DNA of 64,000 nt from contig VWND01000018.1 of the NCBI GenBank assembly GCA_009599575.1, positions 372,001-436,000 of the forward strand. The letters run 5' to 3'. The notes under the pieces were generated by a model that was given only the letters and a program-made list of their open reading frames with translations, was not told where the DNA came from and searched no databases. Every line of letters starts with the position of its first letter. Within the stretch, counting starts at the first letter, position 1. Below, piece after piece: positions 56,622 to 64,000 of the stretch. A program made the position numbers and the translations under genes. The DNA is from Blumeriella jaapii (taxonomy: Eukaryota; Ascomycota; Leotiomycetes; Helotiales; Drepanopezizaceae).

Positions 56622-59071
56622 ATGCATCGATTGTTGCTGTCACTACTGGCCGTGGTGTCTCTCTCATACGCTTGCATGCGTGAACTTGGCGAACCTCTGC
56701 ATACGCATCGCCAAAAACATGTCAAGCGCGAAGTGAATTTTCCTCCAGTATTGACCGAGCGGGAAACCATCCTCGTCAATTCATTTGATAGCAGTACAAT
56801 TGATCAATGGGCGTATTACTACACCCACGAAAACAAGCTTGCGGGCCTGGGCAAAGCTGTTGCTCAGTGGACTGCCGACAAATGGACAGAGTACGGGTTC
56901 GATTCACACCTCGTGGAATATGAAGTATACCTGACTTACCCCGTGTCGGCCTCGCTCCACATCAACTTTCCAGAAGGCACGACTGAAGAAGTTAATCTTG
57001 TGGAGGATAAACTACCGGAGGACGACGTTACAAATCGCGAGGACAATCCACCGACCTTCCATGGTTACTCGGCCTCTGGAAACGTGACCGCTGAATATGT
57101 GAGTTGACCTCTGGGATACTCGTGCCATTGATGGTTGTCGGGGATTCTGTCACACCTGAGAAGCTCTCCTTGGCTCCCAAGGCTTAACATAGAGGTTTGC
57201 TGATTGCGGAACTCTCAGGTTTACGTCGGGTGAGTTGTTGGATCCAGGTAGTAGATCTTTGCTTAACAGATCCAGGCGTGGCCAGAAGGTTGATTTCGAC
57301 CGTCTGATTGCGCTCGGCGTCGAACTTAAGGGTAAAATTGCCCTTGCAAAGTACGAAGGGCCTTTTCGAGGCCTGAAAGTCAGAAATGCCCAAGATTACG
57401 GGATGATTGGAACAGTAATCTTCACGGATCCTGGCGATGACAGGAACATCACTGTGGCCAATGGATATGACCATTATCCCAGTAAGATCCGAAGCTCTAT
57501 GGCCAAGATGTGCCTGTTAAAGGAAATAACTAGACGGCCCGGCCAGACACCCGAATTCAGTGCAGAAAGGATCCGTTCTTTTTCTCTCCTCCAATCCAGG
57601 CGATCCTACCACCCCGGGATATCCCTCTAAGAAAGACGTACCACGCAGTGACCCAAGCGATCTCATGCCTCGCATTCCATCTGTCCCCATTTCATACGCA
57701 GCTGCTCTACCACTTCTCCAGGCTCTCGATGGACACGGGATACCTGGAATCCAAGTCAACAGATCGAACTGGTTAGGTGGCCTGAATGCCACTTACAGCA
57801 CTGGCCCAGCTCCAGGCGTAACGCTCTCGCTTCAAAACCTCATGGAACCGACAATTAGCACCGTGTGGAACGTTATCGGTGTTCTCAATGGAACCAATTC
57901 CGACGAGACCATAGTCATTGGCAACCATTTCGATACCTGGATGGTAGGTGGGGCTGGTGATCCCAACTCGGGGTCAGCAATCAACATTGAACTAGCAAAG
58001 GCAGTCGGAAAGTTGTCTGAAACCGGCTGGAAGCCCAAGAGAAACATGTAAAAGAATTCCCATTTCGTCTTGTTTCATGATACTGAAATGCTCCAGTGTG
58101 CTAGCCTCCTGGGATGCCGAAGAATACGGCATCATTGGTAGCACCGAGTGGGTTGAAGAATACGTTGACTGGCTTAACGAAACTGCGGTTGCATATCTCA
58201 ATATAGACGTTGGTGTCTTTGGACCGTGGCCACACCTCTCTGCCACCCCTGAGCTCCACAAGCTGGCCACAGACACGTTCTCAAAGATCATCCACCCAAA
58301 CAACGGGGGCTTCAACATCAGTCTATACGATGCCTGGCTCTCAGGTCCACTAGATGAAATTGGTCTTCTCGGAAGTGGAAGTGATTACACTGCCTTTCTA
58401 CACAAGGGAATCAGCTCGGTAAGTCCGCATCCCGCGCATGGGAATCCGTAATTTGATACCTGATCCAGTTTGACGTCGGTGCTGCCCGTGGCCCCAACGA
58501 TCCCGTGTGGCATTACCACTCCAACTACGACACGTACCACTGGATGGCCAACTTTGGCGACCCGGGCTTCCTCATGCACTCCGCCATGGGCCAATATCTC
58601 ACCCTCATCGCCTACCATCTTGCGGACGACGAGATCCTGCCCCTCGATCTGCCCAACTACGGCGTCGAGATGCACGCCTACTATGAAGATCTGCTCGACG
58701 TACTCTCGAAGCAAGGCGCCGAGCTCGACACTTCCGCGCTGGCGACCGCGATCCAAGTCTTCCAGGAGCGTGCGCGGGAGGTGAAAGACCAGGAGCAGCT
58801 GGCGCTCTTGACCAACGACACCGATCTGATGACTCGTGTAAATCACAAGTATCGCGATTTCCAGCGCGGCTTCGTCACGCAGGGTGGCTTGCCCGGGAGG
58901 GAGTTCTTCAAGCATGTCGTTACCGCGCCGGGCATCGATACTGGGTACGCAGCGGTCACCTACCCGGGCATAACGGAGGCTGCGCAGGCGGGTGACCTCG
59001 AGACTGCGGCGGATTGGGTGGGACGGACTGCGAGAGGTATCTTAGCAGCTGCCGATGTCATCAAGACATGA
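56622..59071 (+). CDS. Secreted M28 peptidase, glutamate carboxypeptidase II-like
   Basis: Zinc peptidase of the M28B (PSMA/transferrin-receptor-like) group, expected to trim glutamate or other residues from peptides outside the cell. Exons 56622-57098, 57219-57229 (11 nt), 57276-57481, 57534-58047, 58097-58418 and 58469-59071 give 710 residues. A signal peptide (MHRLLLSLLAVVSLSYAC) is followed by a PA domain (VDFDRLIALGVELKGKIALA, GPFRGLKVRNAQDYGMIGTV) and the catalytic domain: GNHFDTWMVGGAGDPNSGSA (zinc His and bridging Asp), ASWDAEEYGIIGSTEW (catalytic and zinc Glu), YLNIDVGVFGP (zinc Asp) and YHSNYDTYHWM (zinc His). The usual Arg of NHRD is Phe here. A dimerisation domain with LPGREFFKHVVTAPG closes the protein. 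All metal ligands are present. Confidence 0.92.
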
Positions 59072-59737
59072 GCGTCGATCTCGTGGAGAAACCACTGGCT
59101 TCGGCAGAAGATCGAAGTCTTTGATCGGTAGTCTCGAATTCAGTGATGGTGCATAGTGATTAGCTTTGTGGCTTTCTACATGGCCGAGCATGGTGATTTA
59201 GCGGAATAGCGAGACTCCCTCCATGCCAGAACCACATGACAACACTTTCTGATCATACGAGCACGGATCGAGCTCGGTGTAGAAAAGAGCCTTTTGGCGT
59301 GTCTGGGATCGAACCGCAGCTATTGAAGGCTTCGTGTAGATAGATGTATTTCCAGATGTGGTGGTTTCAACTAGGATCGGGGAGTCGCTAGATAAATTGG
59401 GTTTTCCGGGCAGACGCAGAGTAACTAACCAGACTGCGCTCGTCGACGCTAACGCAAACGGGAAAGTACACAAAGATTCTCGTCTAAATCCAAGACCGCT
59501 CATCTGGTCAACGGTCGAAGCCTTAATACAATTCCTTCGATAAACAGTAATCTTACCCACGAGTTTCGTTACCGAACACGATCTCGGTAGACCTTGATTT
59601 CCAAGTACTTCGCGTGGATTCTGATAGTTTGGTATTCGGTAAACACACCGCCTCGATTATAGTATCTACAGAAGGGTAAGGACCTACGTCGAGTCCTGGC
59701 TCTGGCTCGGCCGCCTAGGAAAACACATCAATGACGA
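59072..59737. other. Convergent 3' spacer
   Basis: Between the peptidase and ferric reductase 3' ends. A B-box-like GGTTCGATCCC (minus, near 59300) was examined; no tRNA could be folded around it. Confidence 0.5.
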
Positions 59738-62063
59738 TTACCACGCAAAGCTCTGCTCATGCAACGCGATCCTCGTCCCACTCCACCCCTCACACTCCAC
59801 CACGACCCTCCTCACCTCATCCGCCAGCTCGCCCGGCGCACACACCATCACCGCCAACCTCCTCGCGCCCTCTGTCTCCTCCTTCACGATGCTCGCGACA
59901 TCCAAGCGCCCTTCTCCTCCCCCGCCCTCTCCCGTACACCTCCACAGCAGCTCCACGCCCAGCGCCTGCGCATCGCTCGGCATCAGGCTCTTCACGATAG
60001 CCGCCAGCTCCTTCTCGCGATAGCTCCACGCGAAGACCAGCCGGCTCGCCCGGAACTTGTCGGATGATAGGCGGCGCGTCTCGACGAAGTGCTGGATGTG
60101 AGCTAGGATGTGCGTCACGCCGATGCCGCCCCCGATGCAGAGAATGGCGTCTGCGCGGGTGAGGTCCGCGGCGCAGCCGTAGGGCCCTTCGAGCGAGACG
60201 GGGAAGTGAACGGGCGTGCTGGGCGTCCGAGCGAGGTCGCGGCGTACGAGAGATGTGATGCCTTTGTGGGGTCGGATGAGGAATGTGATGCTGGGGCGTG
60301 TCGCCGGTGTAGGATTGCGTCTTGGGGAGCGACGAGGTCGAAGAAGACGCCTCCTCAGTGACGGGGGCCGAGGAGATTTGCATGTCCGTGTCTTTCTCGG
60401 CGTCTCCCTGCTCGCTGGCGTGCGAGACGTCGGAGGTGATGGAGGCCGCGGATGAGCCGTTGCTCCATGCGGCGATGGAGAACGGGTGGGTCTCCCAGAA
60501 TCGGCCGGTCGAGGGGAAGAACAGGAATGCGTGGCGGCCAGGACCGAAGTTCCACCCCTTTCCGGGGTACACCGTCAGCTTCATGAAGTTTCCACCGGGC
60601 ATCAACTCTGCAACGGCTTGCGTTGTGTTGCCCAACATGTTGCGGTAGGTGGATAGCGCTAAGCGAGCGAGGCGTTCAAACGCCCAGAAGGCAAAGGCGA
60701 TGTACAGCCATACTTCGTATCCCCATTTGTACTGGAAGCGGAGGTTGATATGGTACCAGCAGCCGACGAGTACAATGATGGCGATGATGATGTGCATCAC
60801 GAGGAAGATTTCGTACTGAAGCTTCCGGATTAGCAGGACCGAGAAGGCGATGCCGCACGCGAGGAATATCGTCGCAATGATACCCCACCAGTAGTACGGC
60901 TTGACGACCTCATCGTAGTACGCGTCTTTGCCGCCACTCCAGAAGTAGGTGACCGTGTAGAGGATGGAGTGCACGATGGCTTGCACGGTTGCAACCCGTG
61001 CCGCCCAGCGATGGAATTGCAGACAAGTCGTTTGCGAGAGCCCGGAAAGCGTGATGAGCGGGCCGATACGGCCTGTAAACATGATGGCCAGGGCGAGGTT
61101 AGCAAACGAGAGAACCCCGGTGCGGTTGGCAACGTAGGTCGCTATCTCAGCTTTCTCGGTGGTATACCAGGCGTTTGGCCTGACGGACTTATAGGGAACG
61201 GCGCAGAAGATGAAGTTGAGGAAAACGTAGAGAAATATGAGTAGCGACATGAAGCGCGTGGGAGCGTAACCGAGATCTGAAAGATGTAAGTGGTAGGACT
61301 TGACGGAAAATGGGGTTTGCATACTGCCTGGGAGAGGAGTTTGATGTCTGCCGTTGAACAGAGCTGGAAGAACAAGGTGCTTGGATATAGCGACGGGCAA
61401 GAATGTTCCGTGACCGTATCTCTGATACAAACCAGCCAGGAGAGCGATTCCGACAGACAGAGTAATGACGGAAACCCTTTTCTTGTCAGCATTGCTCCGC
61501 AACGAGATCCACATCACTCACGAAAGTCGATTATGCATCCCCTCCTGAAACTCAAACTCCGACATCGCCTGACGATTCGAAAGGTACAAATCCGGATTGA
61601 CAAGACTCGTGACATTCAACCACTTGGCATCAGCATCCAGCTCCGTCGCCGGTCTCTCCGCTGGAAGCATGTCGCTATACGCCCGGTCCGACATGGACAA
61701 AGTCGAGTAGGCCTTTGCGATTCTCGCTTCCCCGACTCCATCGGTCGCGCACCTATCGCTCATGCAGTAGGCCAGAGTCTGGAGCCAGACCGTATTGTTC
61801 GCATAGCACTCGTCTGAAGTGGTCCCCATAATCATGTCCTCCTCATGGCGCTTTTTGAGCATCATGTGGTCCATGTCGCCGCTTGCCTCCGCAAAAGTCG
61901 TGCAGTTGAGGTAGAGCGAGGAGAGCGCATCGTGGCAGGCGTAGGCGCAAACTGGCTTGTACATGGTGATTCCCATGCCGATAATGCCATGTTTGGTAGC
62001 CGCTTCTGCCGTCCCGGCGACCTGCCCGAGCAGGAGAAGCGAGGAGGCCAAGTAATGATACAT
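59738..62063 (-). CDS. Ferric reductase (FRE family), plasma-membrane metalloreductase
   Basis: Passes electrons from NADPH through FAD and two hemes to reduce extracellular iron or copper for uptake. Minus-strand exons 62063-61522 and 61476-59738 with a 45-nt intron (GTGAGT, GCTGAC branch, AAG); reading on would meet a TGA. A signal peptide (MYHYLASSLLLLGQVAGTAE) and extracellular part (CAYACHDALSSLYLNCTTF) precede the membrane domain with heme His in QFHRWAARVATVQAIVHS and YEIFLVMHIIIAIIVLVGCW. The FAD motif is HPFSIAAWS; the NADPH motif is IGGGIGVTHI; the end is HEQSFAW. A frame change occurs between the Ser-rich linker and SITFLIRPHKGITSLVRR. Either one extra base in the CCCC at 60293-60296 or a 43-nt intron with a poor GTCGCT donor (60291-60333) would explain it. 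Confidence 0.9.
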
Positions 62064-64000
62064 GGTCGAATCGACACTCAGATATTGCCGATGTCAACAA
62101 AGCAAAATATCCGAACAAAGGCCAGAAAGCAAAAAGAGGAAGAAGAGGAAGAAGTAAAAGGAGAAGAAGAAGAACAAGAAGAAGAGAAAAAAACAAGGAC
62201 AAGGGACCGGAAAGGCAATAGTAGTCTTATATATGCGAGAGCGAGAGGTAGATCGAGCAGGAAAGAGAAGAAACATACGATGTGAGATGTTTCTTCGCGG
62301 TAAAGTTTCAAGCATCAGTGTCCTGTGAATAGTGGCCTTGGCGAGCGCGATGTTGCATGGGGGCATCTCGAAAACTCGCTCAATCCCTCTCGTCGGCGCC
62401 CAATGGGAACACGCCAAACACACGACGTCCCCAATAGAGCGACCGCGTTCCCAGCGAGCAAGATAGACACAATACACCACACTATCGTGGCTTCGAGATA
62501 CCTGTCAACTTCGCGTCGAGACCTCCTTGAAGTTGAGGCAGAGGTCCGTCCGCGAGCGCGTGTCGCACACCCTTGAGCGCATTCGAGGCTGTTGATGCGA
62601 AGGTCTTGGCGGCTTGGGGTGTGAGATATGAACAAACTTAAAACTCTCTCCTTGTCTTGCTCACCGGTGGCTGGTGTGAATGGCGTCGGTTATCGTACAG
62701 TACAGTAATATTATGGCTGCGGAGTGACAACGGGACAGAGATACGTAGTACTGTAAGCTTCCTGAGCACGGCCTCGCTTACGCCTGTTGTTTGTCAACAT
62801 CACCTCCTTACCAGAGCCGATGAGAATCTTGAGGGGATTTCAGTGGTAGGCAAGATGCTTTAGGTGCATGGTTATACTGTACTGTACTAGTAGTACACAT
62901 GTCTTAAAAGTCCACCTTTTCATTACTTTCCGGACACCGTAACTCCGGTACTATATCGCACGTTAGCTCCTTGTTGCGCGATACCTCTGCCTATTTTAAA
63001 CTCTCGGCGGGTATGAATTACTCGCCAGCTAAAACAAATCGAATCTATCGTTTCCTAGATTAACCATCCGTTGTCATTGGGTGTCGAGTGAGCAGTTCTC
63101 AAATACCAGCTCTTTCCTACCAAATCTAAGCACTACACTAAGAAAGGACTCGCCACAGTTGAGTGAGACTCATTTCTTGTACATACTTGCTTAGATACGG
63201 AGTACAGTGGCTCCCTATCCATCTGACCATCAGTTGGTAATTCCCACCCTTCCCAAGGCTGGTAGTACACGAAAAGCCAAGGAAAACATGTATTCAAAGT
63301 AATATCATAAAATCATATGTAGTAGAGGGGCAGAGAGAAATCAGCGAGCAATGGAGCACCCGCATAGGGATATTGATAAAATGTGCCGGGCTCTGACGGT
63401 ACCATTTAAAGATCGAGAAACCTGCGTGCCGTAATGTAAAGCGAAATAAGAACGCCGAGAAAATGACCGCGAGAAATTAATCGATACTAGCAAAATTCGA
63501 TACTATGTTAGAAGTACTGTAAAAGCAGAATCAGAATCAGAAACAGACAGAAAATGCACAAGGACTGAGTACAAGAGTGACGGGTTATAACGCGCAAGAA
63601 AGTCAAGGACAAACCCAGCTCCCCTACGAAGCATGGAATAACCGGGTCGGGAGTGTTTCAAGCGAAGAACTGAACTTCATCTCCGCTCAGCGCTACCTTT
63701 TATATCCTCCCACCGACCCCCCTCCCCTCTTCTGAAATTAAAGCAAGGTAGTGAACATATCGTACCAAAAAGAAGCACAGCTTCTCTTTACCGCTTCGTA
63801 CCCGCCAATCGCTCCCTGGAGATTTTATGGCGTATGGCAGGGAGTTCCCCAGGCACTCATGGTCTATGAACCAGATAGAGCACCGTTACAGAGGGACGCC
63901 AGCTACATTTGTGGTAGCGAAGAACTCCCAACCTTGCCCGAAAGAAAACAAGAAGCCTCGTCTGCACAAACGATGTGCAGAAACGGCGCAAGTCTTAGGG
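62064..64000. other. Upstream region of ferric reductase to window end
   Basis: No gene is supported. A purine-rich tract at 62123-62207 (C/T-rich on the reductase strand) lies about 60 bp upstream of the ATG and is the likely leader or core promoter. GTACAGTACAG words occur at 62695-62708, 62744-62756 and 62876-62897, and TACTGTA at 63515-63521. Confidence 0.55.
62123..62207 (-). promoter_or_regulatory. Polypyrimidine tract upstream of ferric reductase
   Basis: On the reductase strand this is almost pure C/T, the typical arrangement just upstream of transcription starts in filamentous fungi. The exact start site cannot be read from sequence. Confidence 0.45.

Noticed and set aside
59290..59310. 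GGTTCGATCCC on the minus strand as a possible tRNA T-arm
   Set aside because: No A-box and no acceptor pairing within tRNA distance.
61477..61521. In-frame TGA in the ferric reductase read as a disabling stop
   Set aside because: A 45-nt intron with GTGAGT donor and GCTGAC branch removes it and keeps frame.

Overview
The window is nuclear DNA of a filamentous ascomycete (Pezizomycotina). The evidence is densely spaced genes carrying many short GT-AG introns (mostly 42-60 nt), a fused gephyrin-type molybdenum cofactor gene with a histidine-rich linker, a HAL4-type kinase, a COPI-associated TVP15, a secreted AA16 copper oxygenase and a divergent histone H4. Leotiomycetes is possible but not provable from the sequence alone. 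Exon boundaries below were worked out by hand from reading frame, splice signals and protein-family conservation.

Layout. 1-13.6 kb holds housekeeping genes: a RhoGDI (minus, cut by the left edge), a BQT4-like nuclear-envelope APSES protein, an unrecognised 1,155-residue SQ/TQ-rich protein, BUB3 and GPN2 sharing a 353-bp divergent promoter, and POP5, which converges on GPN2 with 12 bp between stop codons. 14.2-15.2 kb holds a decayed M3 metallopeptidase gene. 16-23.4 kb holds the gephyrin/CnxE gene, a Cys-containing unknown, V-ATPase c'' (VMA16) diverging from TFIIA-gamma (TOA2), and a TMEM42-like membrane protein. 23.4-26.8 kb is a gene-poor spacer. 26.8-37 kb holds a fungal kinase-like gene, a HIRAN-SNF2-RING (HLTF/Rad5 class) ATPase, a HAL4 kinase and mitochondrial uL11. 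38-47.7 kb holds SVF1, the H4 variant, HSP10, the AA16-X278-CBM18 secreted oxygenase and TVP15. 49.5-54.6 kb is accessory-looking: two related unknown minus-strand proteins sharing a PQEPL motif, a possible transposase scrap between them, and an ISG12/IFI6-type protein. 56.6-62 kb holds a secreted glutamate carboxypeptidase II-like peptidase and a ferric reductase.

Function. Most genes are independent housekeeping functions. The extracellular or surface group (AA16 oxygenase, M28 peptidase, ferric reductase) fits a fungus that degrades polymers and peptides and scavenges iron. No biosynthetic gene cluster, CRISPR array or convincing RNA gene was found.

Two cross-cutting observations stand out. 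Several strongly conserved genes (HSP10, HAL4, gephyrin, perhaps ferric reductase) each show a one-base frame problem, often beside a short homopolymer, which suggests assembly indels unless reads say otherwise. A short palindromic GTACAGTAC/TACTGTA word recurs in the spacers and was not seen inside the coding exons read here.
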